64,000 nt of DNA from PFL35 sp041550515 (GCA_041550515.1 JBFEOQ010000001.1:1-64000), one strand, 5' to 3'. Shown: positions 9,001 through 18,541, counted from the first letter of the stretch. Numbers and translations: made by a program. The notes: generated by a model from the letters alone, not told the origin.

Positions 9001-9839
9001 TTCTTGGCCTCCTCCAAAACATAATCAACAATTATTTTTGGAATGTTTACTCCAGTTGTATCAATACTATTTTTAAATTCCATTGTATAATTTACTTCAT
9101 TAACACTCATACCTTTTTCTGTTTCAAATAAATCAATTGCAACAACTCCACCACCAACAGCTTCTGCAGCTTTTAATGATATATCGCTTAATTCTTGTGT
9201 TACTTCACAATTAGATGCTATTCCTCCTCTTGCTGTATTTGTAATCCAATGATCAGACGTGCGGTAAATTGCAGCAATGCATTCATCTCCAACAACAAAA
9301 CTTCTTATATCTCTACCTTTTTTCTCTATATATTTCTGTATATAATAAATAGAGTGGTGATAGCTTCCAAGTATTTTTTTATGTTCAAGAATAGCTTCTG
9401 CTGCATCCCTATCATTAATTTTAGAAATCAATCTGCCCCATGAGCCTATAGCTGGTTTTAAAACAACAGGATAACCCATATCCTCAATTGCTAGTAAAGC
9501 TGAATTCTCTGTAAATGCTACTCTAACTTCTGGTTGAAATATTTTATTTTCTGCTAATGCAATTGATGTAAGTAATTTATCACCACATATATTTCCAACT
9601 TTGTATGTGTTTACACAGGTTATACCCACACTTTCAAAAAGTCTAAGTGAATGAAGTGCTCTTGAATGATTAATGCATCTTTCAAGTACAACATCAAATG
9701 GGAAATTATTGCGTCCTAACGTAAATTCAAGGTTTCTATCATCTATCATTAAAACCTCTAGATTATTACGTTTTTTTAACTCATTTAACAAAAGCTTCTC
9801 ATCCATTCTAATTATTGAATGTAAAAAACCAATTTTCAT
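8997..9839 (-). CDS. lysX: alpha-aminoadipate--LysW ligase (ATP-grasp)
   Basis: The 280-residue ATP-grasp ligase attaches the amino group of alpha-aminoadipate to the C-terminal Glu of LysW. Seen: the RimK-like ATP-grasp core with GYPVVLKPAIGSWGR, YIQKYIEKKGRDIRSFVVGD, the NTARGG turn and metal-binding VAIDLFET...VNEVNYTMEFKN. It begins 6 bp after lysS ends. Only one LysX/ArgX-type ligase is in the window, so whether it also accepts glutamate cannot be decided. Confidence 0.92.
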   Translation of the reverse strand: MKIGFLHSIIRMDEKLLLNELKKRNNLEVLMIDDRNLEFTLGRNNFPFDVVLERCINHSRALHSLRLFESVGITCVNTYKVGNICGDKLLTSIALAENKIFQPEVRVAFTENSALLAIEDMGYPVVLKPAIGSWGRLISKINDRDAAEAILEHKKILGSYHHSIYYIQKYIEKKGRDIRSFVVGDECIAAIYRTSDHWITNTARGGIASNCEVTQELSDISLKAAEAVGGGVVAIDLFETEKGMSVNEVNYTMEFKNSIDTTGVNIPKIIVDYVLEEAKK

Positions 9840-9845
9840 AATTTT

Positions 9846-11003
9846 TTATACCTCTAAAACTATTCGTTGTTCACATAGTTTAACAATATATTTTAACTCA
9901 TCTTGATCTACTATTCTTCCCTTACGTCCCACTAATTTTACCTCATCTAAAACCCTTTTTATAAGATCTTTATCAGCATTTATACCAAGTTGTTTTATAG
10001 CATATTTAACTGAAGAAAAACCAGACATATGATCAAGACATACTTCGGTTTTACGATCTATAATATCTGGATTTAAACTTTGATAATGTAATGGATTAAT
10101 CATAGCTGCGTGTGTATGTATACCTGCACAATGTGTAAAAGCATTTTTTCCAATAATTGGAAAATTTACTGGTACTGAAACATTTGCAAATCTACTGACA
10201 AGTGAATATAGATCAGGTAGTACTTTTAAATTCCAATTGTTTTTTACATTGAAATCCGCTTTCATTGTTACAAGTAGTTGGGCAAGATCTACAATTCCCG
10301 CTCTTTCTCCTAACCCCAAAACAGAGACATCAATTATATTTGCACCTGCTCTATATCCATCAATTGCATTAGCTAATGCAAATCCCCTATCATTATGACA
10401 GTGTACAGCTATTTTTGGTTTTAATCCGATTTTTTCTAGTTTTGTTTTAAATTTTGATACGTAATCATACATGTTTTGTTTTGTTCCAGGTATCATATAT
10501 CCTGTTGTGTCTGCTATACTTATTATATCTGCTCCTGCATTTATTGCTGCTGCTGAGACTTTTAATACATTTTTAAAATCAGATCTTACTGAGTCTTCTG
10601 GTGTATATCTAATAATCAAATTTGGATTTTGTTCTTTTGCATATTCTATAATATTTGTAATATTCTCAATTGCATTATCTATAGAAGTATTGAATACATC
10701 GTTTAGTCTATTGTTTGAAACACAGTAAAAAACACCTAAAAAACCTACATTACAATCCAATGCTTGATCTATATCTTTTTTTAATGATCTTGAATGTGCT
10801 CCTATTGTTGCATTAATATTCATTTGAGATAATTGTTTCACACTATGTTCTATCTCTTCATTTACTGCTGGATGGCCTGCTTCAATAAAATCAACTCCAA
10901 TTTTATCTAGCAAATTTGCAATAGCCATTTTTATATGGCTATCAAAATAAACACCAGGAGTTTGTTCGCCTTCTCTAAGTGTAGTATCTAGTATTTGGAT
11001 CAC
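9846..11003 (-). CDS. lysS: homocitrate synthase (isopropylmalate synthase family)
   Basis: The enzyme condenses acetyl-CoA with 2-oxoglutarate, the first step of the alpha-aminoadipate route. Motifs: ILDTTLREGEQTPG at the N-terminus, the metal-binding HxH in AVHCHNDRGFALANA, and GLGERAGIVDL. I chose GTG at 11003, which overlaps the lysW stop by one base (TAGTG) and gives 385 residues; a TTG at 11015 would add four. Context with lysW-lysX favours homocitrate over isopropylmalate or citramalate synthesis, but the family is hard to split by eye. Homoaconitase and homoisocitrate dehydrogenase are not in the window. Confidence 0.85.
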   Translation of the reverse strand: MIQILDTTLREGEQTPGVYFDSHIKMAIANLLDKIGVDFIEAGHPAVNEEIEHSVKQLSQMNINATIGAHSRSLKKDIDQALDCNVGFLGVFYCVSNNRLNDVFNTSIDNAIENITNIIEYAKEQNPNLIIRYTPEDSVRSDFKNVLKVSAAAINAGADIISIADTTGYMIPGTKQNMYDYVSKFKTKLEKIGLKPKIAVHCHNDRGFALANAIDGYRAGANIIDVSVLGLGERAGIVDLAQLLVTMKADFNVKNNWNLKVLPDLYSLVSRFANVSVPVNFPIIGKNAFTHCAGIHTHAAMINPLHYQSLNPDIIDRKTEVCLDHMSGFSSVKYAIKQLGINADKDLIKRVLDEVKLVGRKGRIVDQDELKYIVKLCEQRIVLEV

Positions 11004-11167
11004 TATTCGCCCCAATCTTCCTCTTCTTTAGGTGCAGCTGCAATTTTTACTGGATTTAGATTAACAATTTCCAATTCAGCTCCACAGTCGTTACATATTA
11101 TTATTTCATTCAATTCTGTGCCTTTTTTAATATTCAACTCTGCTCCGCATGTTATACATTCTATCAT
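11003..11167 (-). CDS. lysW: amino-group carrier protein LysW
   Basis: This 54-residue acidic protein carries the growing lysine precursor on its C-terminal Glu. It shows two zinc knuckles (CITC near residue 4 and CNDC near residue 25) and ends in the diagnostic EEDWGE. It is the first gene of the operon and shares one base with the lysS start. A TATA-like element lies at about 11212-11219 on this strand. It is too short for most ORF cut-offs and easily missed. Confidence 0.95.
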   Translation of the reverse strand: MIECITCGAELNIKKGTELNEIIICNDCGAELEIVNLNPVKIAAAPKEEEDWGE

Positions 11168-11224
11168 TTTTCATTACCTATTTATTTTTGTGAACCGTAA
11201 AAAATAAATATTATATAAACATAA

Positions 11225-11240
11225 TGTTAATATATTAACA
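11225..11240. promoter_or_regulatory. 16-bp perfect palindrome between lysW and the ACT-domain gene
   Basis: TGTTAATATATTAACA is a perfect dyad in the divergent promoter region. A shared TATA-like sequence (about 11211-11219) lies beside it, so for the plus-strand gene the palindrome would fall between TATA box and start of transcription, and for lysW just upstream of the TATA box. It is AT-rich, so chance palindromy is a concern. It could be the operator of a lysine-responsive regulator; that is inference. Confidence 0.35.
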
Positions 11241-11259
11241 AAAAAATGAGGAATATGTT

Positions 11260-11934
11260 ATTTTAACTGTTAGCCATTTAGTTAAAAAAATAGTAAATTC
11301 AAGACCTTCACTTCAAGAAGCTTTAATCGAAGGAATAGTAAACTATGTAAATTTAGCTAGTAAACTCCAACCAGAAATACAAGCAGAATTAGGTGAAACA
11401 ATTCAAAAATCAGCTATTATGATGGCATTGAGACGTTATGGTGAACAAATACAAAAGAAAACCATAGTAAAATATCAATTCAAAATGAGTCATGAAATTA
11501 TTATGAAAACAAATCTATGTGATATATGTATTGTTAAAACACCATCAGCCCTAGACAAAATCAAGCAAATACATCAGATAGTCGATTATGAAAAAGGTGA
11601 AACCCTAAATGTAATACAAGGTAACTATGAAATAACTATTGTAATTTCTCAAAAATATTTAGATAGTTTAAAAGAAATCCTAATAAGCGAAAAAATACTA
11701 AATATACAAAAAAATCTAGTTTCTCTAACAATAGGTTTAAGCAAAGAATTTCTATCTACACCAGGGATCCTAGCTTTAGCAACAAGAAAACTTTCATGGA
11801 ACAACATCAACATATTTGAAAGCATATCTACGATGACCGAATTAATATTTATAGTAGCTGAAAAAGATGCGGTAAAAGCATACAATACATTCCAGGAAAT
11901 GATTCAGAACCATATAGAATATTATCAACATTAA
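11260..11934 (+). CDS. ACT-domain protein, start codon unclear
   Basis: The frame is open from the TAA at 11236 to 11934. The first ATG is at 11419 (171 residues), but about 53 upstream codons read as a typical N-terminus of archaeal ACT-domain proteins (TVSHLVKKIVNSRPSLQEAL). No ATG/GTG/TTG exists there in frame; ATT at 11260 follows a GAGG and is used here. Alternatively, ATG at 11255 would reach the frame if the TTTT run at 11261 had one more T. The C-terminal 75 residues hold the ACT fold (IATYNSV-type SLTIGLSKEFL...IFESISTMTELIFIV). ACT domains usually bind amino acids; divergent to the lysine operon, it may regulate it. Confidence 0.7.
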   Translation: MLTVSHLVKKIVNSRPSLQEALIEGIVNYVNLASKLQPEIQAELGETIQKSAIMMALRRYGEQIQKKTIVKYQFKMSHEIIMKTNLCDICIVKTPSALDKIKQIHQIVDYEKGETLNVIQGNYEITIVISQKYLDSLKEILISEKILNIQKNLVSLTIGLSKEFLSTPGILALATRKLSWNNINIFESISTMTELIFIVAEKDAVKAYNTFQEMIQNHIEYYQH

Positions 11935-11955
11935 TTCGGCTATTTAATTTAAATT

Positions 11956-12027
11956 GCGGATATGATCTAGTGGTTATGATATTGGCTTCCCAAGCCAATA
12001 ACCCGGGTTCAAATCCCGGTATCCGCA
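11956..12027 (+). tRNA. tRNA-Gly (CCC anticodon)
   Basis: The 72-base sequence folds as a tRNA: acceptor GCGGATA/TATCCGC with discriminator A, D loop AGTGGTTA, anticodon stem TTGGC/GCCAA closing the loop TTCCCAA (anticodon CCC at positions 34-36), a 4-base variable region, and T stem CCGGG/CCCGG with loop TTCAAAT. It reads GGG glycine codons. CC follows the discriminator, then T, so CCA is not fully encoded. No intron is visible. Its first 25 bases recur at 4867. Confidence 0.95.
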
Positions 12028-12074
12028 CCTAACTGTTTTGGCTTACTTACCATTTCAATGAATGTAAAATGATA

Positions 12075-13427
12075 TCACATATTTTTAATCCAAACTCCGA
12101 TATCTAAAATAACTTCCTCAGCCACATGACCTTCAATTAGATACTCAGAGTTATTAGGAACACCAGTTCCCGAGATAAAGAAATGATTTAAAAATTGATA
12201 AGTGAAAAGCGTAACAGATGATCTTTTACTAAATGTATTATTCCATCGAGCAAAATCCATCATAGTGACTTGATAATCCCGTTTACCTTGAAGTATTAAC
12301 ATAGGAATACGTGATGATTGTGCAGCCACTACAGGATCATATGTTGAAAGATAAACCCAATATGATTTAGGTGCACCAAGAACTAATTCGCTTTTATTGA
12401 TATCAAGATTTTTTATTTTTTCAACCGAATCCTTAATTGACGCGATCTGATTAGATTGATTAATGCCACTTAAGTTCGCAAGATACTGTGTCTGCTCCAA
12501 TATAAGATCTTCAAGAGAACGAGTCGGTCCAGCCAATATAATCAAACCAGCAATACGATTATCTTGGAGTGCTATCTGTGGAGCTAACATCCCCCCTAAA
12601 CTATGACCAAGTACAAAAATCTCTGAATTATTCACAACCAAAGAATTATTCAATAAATCCACTCCAGCTAACGCATCATCAATGGTTTCATCCTCCACAG
12701 TGAAATTTTCAATAGCTGCCGATTCATTAGGATATTGCTTAGTACGTTTTTCATAACGCAATACAACTATACCTTGTGATGCTAGACCCCATGCAATATC
12801 TTTAAAAGGTTTATTTGGACCATAGGTTTCATCACGATCATTCGGTCCAGAACCATGTACAAGTATAACCGCAGGAAAAGGTCCATTACCATTTGGAATA
12901 GTTAAAGTACCAGGAAACATCCATTTTCCTGAACCTATGACTACTTCTTCCTCATTAAATAAACTAAGATTTACATAGGAGGGGGGAGTATATTGAAACT
13001 CTTCTTGTATAGGAACAACCAGTAAGCTAACAACTTTCCTTTCAGAATTAAATAATATTTTCACATCAAGGGTATCAACCTCTGAAAAATTACATGTTAC
13101 ATAAACGACGGAATAACCAGATTCATTTGACATTCGTGTTTGTACAATTCCTATAATAGTACCATGAGAAGGAATAACTTGTTCTTCCCATATGCTAGCA
13201 AATTCTTCAGCAGTAATTTGTGATGAAATTGAAGAATCAAAAAAGCTATAAACACCAGAAAAATTATTTTTCATTAATAAGGTAATAATATCAATAGCTA
13301 ACTCCTCAATTGTTTTAACTGGTTGCTGCTGTTGCGGTTGTTCTTCTAAGCATCCAGATAATATAATCCCTAGTACAATTATTATAGCTATAAAGCACTT
13401 TATTTGTCTCATAATTCTCATCTTCAA
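12075..13427 (-). CDS. lipoprotein alpha/beta hydrolase with DUF3887-like domain
   Basis: This 450-residue protein has a signal peptide with lipobox-like IILSGC (Cys26), followed by a Gln-rich linker, so it is probably anchored outside the membrane. Residues about 40-130 match the DUF3887 pattern (alpha+beta, SNTF2-like), and the rest is an alpha/beta hydrolase: VHGSGPNDRDE oxyanion region, nucleophile Ser in GHSLGG, and late Asp and His (GKRDYQV, FLNHFF) completing a triad. Relatives act as esterases or peptidases. It stands alone between the tRNA and truD, transcribed towards the tRNA. Confidence 0.82.
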   Translation of the reverse strand: MKMRIMRQIKCFIAIIIVLGIILSGCLEEQPQQQQPVKTIEELAIDIITLLMKNNFSGVYSFFDSSISSQITAEEFASIWEEQVIPSHGTIIGIVQTRMSNESGYSVVYVTCNFSEVDTLDVKILFNSERKVVSLLVVPIQEEFQYTPPSYVNLSLFNEEEVVIGSGKWMFPGTLTIPNGNGPFPAVILVHGSGPNDRDETYGPNKPFKDIAWGLASQGIVVLRYEKRTKQYPNESAAIENFTVEDETIDDALAGVDLLNNSLVVNNSEIFVLGHSLGGMLAPQIALQDNRIAGLIILAGPTRSLEDLILEQTQYLANLSGINQSNQIASIKDSVEKIKNLDINKSELVLGAPKSYWVYLSTYDPVVAAQSSRIPMLILQGKRDYQVTMMDFARWNNTFSKRSSVTLFTYQFLNHFFISGTGVPNNSEYLIEGHVAEEVILDIGVWIKNM

Positions 13428-13563
13428 TATTATATTATCAATATAAAGTAGAATAATCTATTATTCAATAAATTTTCTTTATATTATAATGATATTTTTT
13501 ACGTGTCAAATTTAAATCATAGGTAGATAATTTATAGTAATGCTTGTAATATCATATTGAAAA

Positions 13564-14730
13564 ATGAAGCTAAAACAACAACCTAGTGATTTTTTTGTCG
13601 AAGAGATTACAAATATTTTAGTTACAAAATTTAAAAAAGCATATTCAATATTTATAATGGAAAAAACAGAGTTAGATACGTTTGACGCAGTATATAAAAT
13701 TTCAAAAAAAATAAAAGTACCTCTTTTTGAGATTGGATATGCAGGTTTAAAAGACAAGCATGCAATAACTAAACAATATATTTCAATTCCAACAAAATAT
13801 AATGTTGAAAAAATTATTTTAAATAAATTAAGTTTAAAATTTGTAGGTTATAGTAATAAAAAAATTAAAATCGGTGATCTAAAAGGAAACAAATTTAGTA
13901 TAACTATTAGAGATATTAGACATAATAAAATCGATAAAATCAATGATAAAATAAAAAGCATCAATTCATGCGGTTTACCAAATTATTTTGATTCACAACG
14001 TTTCGGTAGCGTCTTTAAAAATGAGTTTATCGGAAAAAATTTAATAAAAAAAAAATATGAAAAAGCAGTAAAAATTTTTTTAACTAAATATCTTAAAACA
14101 GAAAATAAAAATATAAAAAATGAAAAAAGAAATATACAAATAAATTGGTCTAAACTAGAAAATATAACTGTGAATAATAAAATCTTTGCTAATGTAATAA
14201 AAGAATATCTTAAAACAAAAAATTGGATTAGTGCTTATAAAAAGATACCGAAAAATCTTAGAGAAATGCATGTAAATGCATATCTGAGCTATCTTTGGAA
14301 TGAATGTATAAAAGAAATTTTAAGAACTTGTGTAAATGGAAAAAAAATCTATTCAGTTAAATATGCTGTTGGATTATTGTATTTTTATAAAAACTTAAGT
14401 AAAGAGGAACTAGATAAGATTCCATTCGAATTTCCTACACTAAATGAAAAAGTGAATCTTTCTAAATTTGAAAATAAAATTGTTACAAAAGTCCTATATA
14501 AAGAAAATATTACTATCCAAGATTTAGATATCAAGACAACGACAGGAATTTATTTAAAAACACGTAAACGTCAAGTTATAATAAAACCTGAAAAATTTAC
14601 CACATATTCTATAACAGATGACAAACTAAATACGTTTAATGGAAAACCTCAACGAAAAATTACATTATCGTTTTCTTTACCAAAAGGTAGCTATGCAACA
14701 ATAATAACAAAAAAAATATTTAATAAATAA
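13564..14730 (+). CDS. truD: tRNA pseudouridine(13) synthase
   Basis: The 388-residue TruD-family enzyme isomerises U13 in tRNA. The family motif GLKDKHAITKQ with catalytic Asp64 is intact, preceded by DFFVEEI at the N-terminus and followed by NYFDSQRFGS; archaeal length includes the inserted TRUD domain. Base composition is extreme (many AAA/AAT codons). The next gene, convergent, is trmY, another tRNA modifier. Confidence 0.95.
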   Translation: MKLKQQPSDFFVEEITNILVTKFKKAYSIFIMEKTELDTFDAVYKISKKIKVPLFEIGYAGLKDKHAITKQYISIPTKYNVEKIILNKLSLKFVGYSNKKIKIGDLKGNKFSITIRDIRHNKIDKINDKIKSINSCGLPNYFDSQRFGSVFKNEFIGKNLIKKKYEKAVKIFLTKYLKTENKNIKNEKRNIQINWSKLENITVNNKIFANVIKEYLKTKNWISAYKKIPKNLREMHVNAYLSYLWNECIKEILRTCVNGKKIYSVKYAVGLLYFYKNLSKEELDKIPFEFPTLNEKVNLSKFENKIVTKVLYKENITIQDLDIKTTTGIYLKTRKRQVIIKPEKFTTYSITDDKLNTFNGKPQRKITLSFSLPKGSYATIITKKIFNK

Positions 14731-14762
14731 TGACAATCAAGAAATTATTTAAAAAAATAAAA

Positions 14763-15317
14763 TTATAAAGGTGTCTCTCTTAAATCAAGAATATAATTAA
14801 TATTTGCAATACAAGCTGCTGATAAATAAGCTTTTTTTCCAAGGGAAACTTTTTTTGCATATCTTAAAACAAATTTTTCTTCTTTTTTAGGAAGTCCTAC
14901 ATGATCACCTAAAACAAAAATAGGATTTAAACCTAAATCAATAGTTTTAATATCTTCACCAGATTCCTCAAGGACAAACACATTTCTTTTATCTTTAATC
15001 AATCTCTGTAAACTATTTTTCTTAATACAAATACCAGGATGGCTATCTCCAGATAAAACCTTACGAATAATACCTTCCCATGTATCTTCATCTGTTCTTA
15101 CATTTCTTAGAGTTGCCCCATCAACTACAAGCTCTAAAGGGGGTTTTGGAGCGCCATTAAGAATACCATGAAATACAACATCTTTTCTAATGCCATGTGA
15201 ACGAAAAAGTGCCATTAGAATACATTGATAAATTAAATCTAACCTACCTCCATCCCGAAGATTCTTAAACTTTGATGAAGTCTTTCCAGTTCTTGAATAG
15301 ACAACAAATTCACGCAT
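14763..15317 (-). CDS. trmY: tRNA (pseudouridine(54)-N1)-methyltransferase
   Basis: The 184-residue SPOUT-class enzyme methylates pseudouridine 54 of archaeal tRNA. Typical features are the N-terminal REFVVYSRTGKT, DLIYQCILMALF, a C-terminal knot region with LGDHVGL, and the final SLG...YLSAACIANINYILD. It is convergent with truD, with 30 bp between stops. Confidence 0.93.
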   Translation of the reverse strand: MREFVVYSRTGKTSSKFKNLRDGGRLDLIYQCILMALFRSHGIRKDVVFHGILNGAPKPPLELVVDGATLRNVRTDEDTWEGIIRKVLSGDSHPGICIKKNSLQRLIKDKRNVFVLEESGEDIKTIDLGLNPIFVLGDHVGLPKKEEKFVLRYAKKVSLGKKAYLSAACIANINYILDLRETPL

Positions 15318-15466
15318 AAAAAAAAAGAATAATAAAACTATATATTGAATTTAGGGTTATATAATTTAAAAAAAAAATTAAAATATAAAAAATTGTGTAA
15401 TAATAAATTTAGCTAAATTTTTAATAATGAAACAAGATTATCTTTGGAAATTTGGGGATAAAAAAT

Positions 15467-15670
15467 TTGAAACAAAAAACAACTATAAAGATTGGAGATA
15501 GAATAGAACTCCTAGAAATTACTGATACTATGACAAAATTACAGAAAGGATCAAAAGGAACAGTAACTAAAATTGAAGAAGATCAAGACTTAATATGGGT
15601 AAACTGGGATAACGGGGAAAAACTTGCACTTCTTACAGATGTTGATAAATTTAAATTAATAAAAAAATAA
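15467..15670 (+). CDS. DUF4314 small protein
   Basis: A 67-residue beta-rich protein with the DUF4314 pattern IGDRIELLEITD...GSKGTVTKI...WVNWDNGEKLALL, an SH3-like fold of unknown role. I chose TTG at 15467 because GGGGAT lies 8 bases upstream; an earlier in-frame TTG at 15452 would add five residues. The nearest ATG upstream (15427) is out of frame. It precedes the pepE-like gene by 17 bp and is probably co-transcribed. Confidence 0.7.
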   Translation: MKQKTTIKIGDRIELLEITDTMTKLQKGSKGTVTKIEEDQDLIWVNWDNGEKLALLTDVDKFKLIKK

Positions 15671-15687
15671 AAAATAATTCTAGTAAT

Positions 15688-16401
15688 ATGAAAAGAAATT
15701 TATTATTAATTAGTAACTCGACACTTCATGGAAGTGGATACCTTGACCACTGTGAAAGTGAAATACTAAAATTTCTAAAAAAAAACAGCGAGATTTTATT
15801 TATACCGTATGCACGACCCAGTGGTATCTCACATTCAGCATATACAAAAATAGCATACAAACGATATAAAAAAATGGGTTTTGAATTAACAGGTATACAT
15901 ACATATAAAAACCATAAAAAAGCTATTAAAAACGCAGAGGTAATTTTTATTGGTGGCGGTAATACTTTTGTTTTGTTAAATGATTTGTATAAAAACGATA
16001 TTTTAAATATTATCCGTAAAAAAGTTAGTAAAGGTATGAAATATATTGGAACAAGTGCTGGTTCAAATGTTGCTTGTAAGAGCATCAAAACTACCAATGA
16101 TATGCCTATTATCCATCCACCATCATTCAAAGCACTAAACCTCGTGCCATTTAATATAAATCCTCATTACATTGAACCACCTCCTGATAGTAAACATATG
16201 GGTGAAACTAGGGAAACAAGAATCAAGGAATTTCATTTTTATAACAAAGATTATGTTATAGGTTTACGTGAAGGTGCAATGCTTCATGTTAATGATAATA
16301 AAATTATTTTGAAAGGAACTACTAGTGCAAAAGTATTTAAAAAAGGAGTTGAAGCAAAAGAATATAAACCTGGTGATTCATTGAGTTTTTTATTAAAATG
16401 A
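15688..16401 (+). CDS. pepE: dipeptidase E-like peptidase (S51 family)
   Basis: The 237-residue protein resembles aspartyl dipeptidase PepE, which cleaves Asp-Xaa dipeptides. The nucleophile Ser lies in GTSAGSN (about residue 124), preceded by IFIGGGNTF and followed by the His-containing NINPHYIEPPPDSKHMGETRETRI segment. All are characteristic of S51. It follows the DUF4314 gene closely. Confidence 0.88.
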   Translation: MKRNLLLISNSTLHGSGYLDHCESEILKFLKKNSEILFIPYARPSGISHSAYTKIAYKRYKKMGFELTGIHTYKNHKKAIKNAEVIFIGGGNTFVLLNDLYKNDILNIIRKKVSKGMKYIGTSAGSNVACKSIKTTNDMPIIHPPSFKALNLVPFNINPHYIEPPPDSKHMGETRETRIKEFHFYNKDYVIGLREGAMLHVNDNKIILKGTTSAKVFKKGVEAKEYKPGDSLSFLLK

Positions 16402-16561
16402 TAGCCTCATTTTTATAACTTATAAGGATGTAAAGTTTTTTTAAAAAATTTAATTTATTAATTATTAAAATATATCATTTATTAAATTACAAATATTATA
16501 AAATTTGTTTAAAACGATTATTTTATATAATTATAATTTAATATTAAATTTGAGTAACATA

Positions 16562-18541
16562 ATGTCAGATAGAGAAAACTTTAAATCATTTATACCCTCG
16601 GAATCTAGTCTCCCTGAACTAACACTAAAAGCAATATTAGTAGGGGCATTACTTGCAATAATCTTAGGATCGGCAAACGCTTATTTTGGGCTTTATGCAG
16701 GGATGACTGTATCTGCTGCCATACCCGGGGCAGTAATGGCATTTGCACTACTTAAACCATTAAAAGGAACAATACTAGAGGTAAACATAGGAATGATGGG
16801 TGCTGCTGCAGGAACAGCATTAGCTGCAGGAGTTATTTTTACAATACCAGCTATGTTATTTCTAGGAACATGGGCAGAAATTCACTATATTGAAACAACA
16901 ATTATCGCAGCATTAGGGGGAATTTTAGGTGTGCTCTGGATGGTATCATTAAGAAGAGCGCTTATAATTAAAACAGATTTACCATTCCCCGAAGGTGTTG
17001 CTGTTGCAGCAGTACTAACAACAACAGTAGGAGATGAAAAAAAGAAAAAAGATTCTCATGGAGTTACAGGAATATGGCTGTTAATGGGTGCAGTAATTGG
17101 TGCTATCTTAAAATTTGGACAGGTAGGATTAAAAGCAATAGAAGGAAAAATAGAAATATTAACAAGTATCGGAAAATACAACATTGGTGGAGGAGAAAAT
17201 AATGCATACCTTTATGGTGGACTTGCAACATCCCCCGCACTACTTGGTGTAGGATGGATAATAGGACCTAGAATAGCATCATTTGTCTTTATAGGAGGAT
17301 TACTAGGTTGGGTAATAATAACACCACTAATGTTACTTGCAATTGGAATGCCAGTAGAAGTAAATAATCCTCTTGACGGATTTTTCTACATATGGAGCCA
17401 TTATGTTAAATATATCGGTGTAGGTGCAATGCTTGTTGGAGGTTTATACACAATATTCAAACTAAGAAATAACCTTGCTGATGGAATTAAAGAAGCAATT
17501 ACAGGAATAAAAAGTGGACATACAGCTACAAAAATACGAACTGATAAAGATTTAAATCCAAAATTTGTTTTCATTATGATTGGCTTACTAACAATTCCAG
17601 TCTTCCTTGTATATTTATGGATCTCACAAAACCTCCTTGTATCAGGAATAATGGCTGTTTTTGCAATACTTTTTGCATTCATAGCATCAGCAATCGCAGG
17701 ATATATGGCTGGGTTAGTGGGCTCATCAAATAATCCAACATCTGGAGTGACCGTATCAATACTACTAATAACATCATTGATATTACTTGGACTAGGTTTC
17801 TCAGGGACCTCATCATTTGGAGTTGCATTATTAATCGCGGCAGTAATAGCATGTTGCGCAGCAATATCAGGTGATGTATTACAATCTATGACTGCAGGAC
17901 AGATGATTGGAGCAACTCCTTGGAAACAACAACTAGCAGAACTAATTGGAATATGTGCAGCAGCACCAATTCTTGCATTTGTAGTTCAAGCGCTTCATAA
18001 AGCATATGTTATTGGAAGTCCTAATCTTCCAGCACCTCAAGCAGGACTCATGGCAGGAGTAGTACAAGGAATATTAGGTGGAGAGATGGTATGGCCTTTT
18101 GTAATAGCTGGTATGATACTTGCATTTGTATTAATACTAATAGATATACCAGTATTACCTGTAGCAATAGGGGTATATTTACCTTTTACACTTGCAACAC
18201 CGATATTTTGTGGAGGATTAATAAGACATATTACAAACAAAAAAATCACAAAACGATATGGAACAGAAGAGGAAGAAATAAGCGAATGGGAATTGGCAAT
18301 AAAGCAAACAGAGGTGAAACCTAAAGAAAACATAATTAGAACAGGTTTACTTTTTACAGCAGGTCTTATAGCAGGCGAAGCACTTACTGGAGTTATTGTT
18401 GCATTTATAATAATAAGTGGACTTAATATCGTATTATATGAAATTCCACCAGTCTGGCCTGGGTTTTTACTATGGTTATTTATTGCATTACTTGTATTTT
18501 ATATACCATTAAGACGTATATTTAACGAAGAAAAAACATAG
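16562..18541 (+). CDS. OPT-family oligopeptide transporter, copy 1
   Basis: The 659-residue polytopic membrane protein is of the OPT family (oligopeptide or metal-chelate importers). Start MSDRENFKSFIP was chosen by analogy with the second copy at 54.9-56.9 kb (MSREDFKSFIP). Matching blocks include NAYFGLYAGMTVSAAIPGAV, LPFPEGVAVAAVLTTTVG, GSSNNPTSGVTVS and SGDVLQSMTAGQMIGATP. The two copies align over almost the whole length. It stands alone, with a 160-bp AT-rich leader. Neighbouring peptidase genes fit peptide use. Confidence 0.9.
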   Translation: MSDRENFKSFIPSESSLPELTLKAILVGALLAIILGSANAYFGLYAGMTVSAAIPGAVMAFALLKPLKGTILEVNIGMMGAAAGTALAAGVIFTIPAMLFLGTWAEIHYIETTIIAALGGILGVLWMVSLRRALIIKTDLPFPEGVAVAAVLTTTVGDEKKKKDSHGVTGIWLLMGAVIGAILKFGQVGLKAIEGKIEILTSIGKYNIGGGENNAYLYGGLATSPALLGVGWIIGPRIASFVFIGGLLGWVIITPLMLLAIGMPVEVNNPLDGFFYIWSHYVKYIGVGAMLVGGLYTIFKLRNNLADGIKEAITGIKSGHTATKIRTDKDLNPKFVFIMIGLLTIPVFLVYLWISQNLLVSGIMAVFAILFAFIASAIAGYMAGLVGSSNNPTSGVTVSILLITSLILLGLGFSGTSSFGVALLIAAVIACCAAISGDVLQSMTAGQMIGATPWKQQLAELIGICAAAPILAFVVQALHKAYVIGSPNLPAPQAGLMAGVVQGILGGEMVWPFVIAGMILAFVLILIDIPVLPVAIGVYLPFTLATPIFCGGLIRHITNKKITKRYGTEEEEISEWELAIKQTEVKPKENIIRTGLLFTAGLIAGEALTGVIVAFIIISGLNIVLYEIPPVWPGFLLWLFIALLVFYIPLRRIFNEEKT

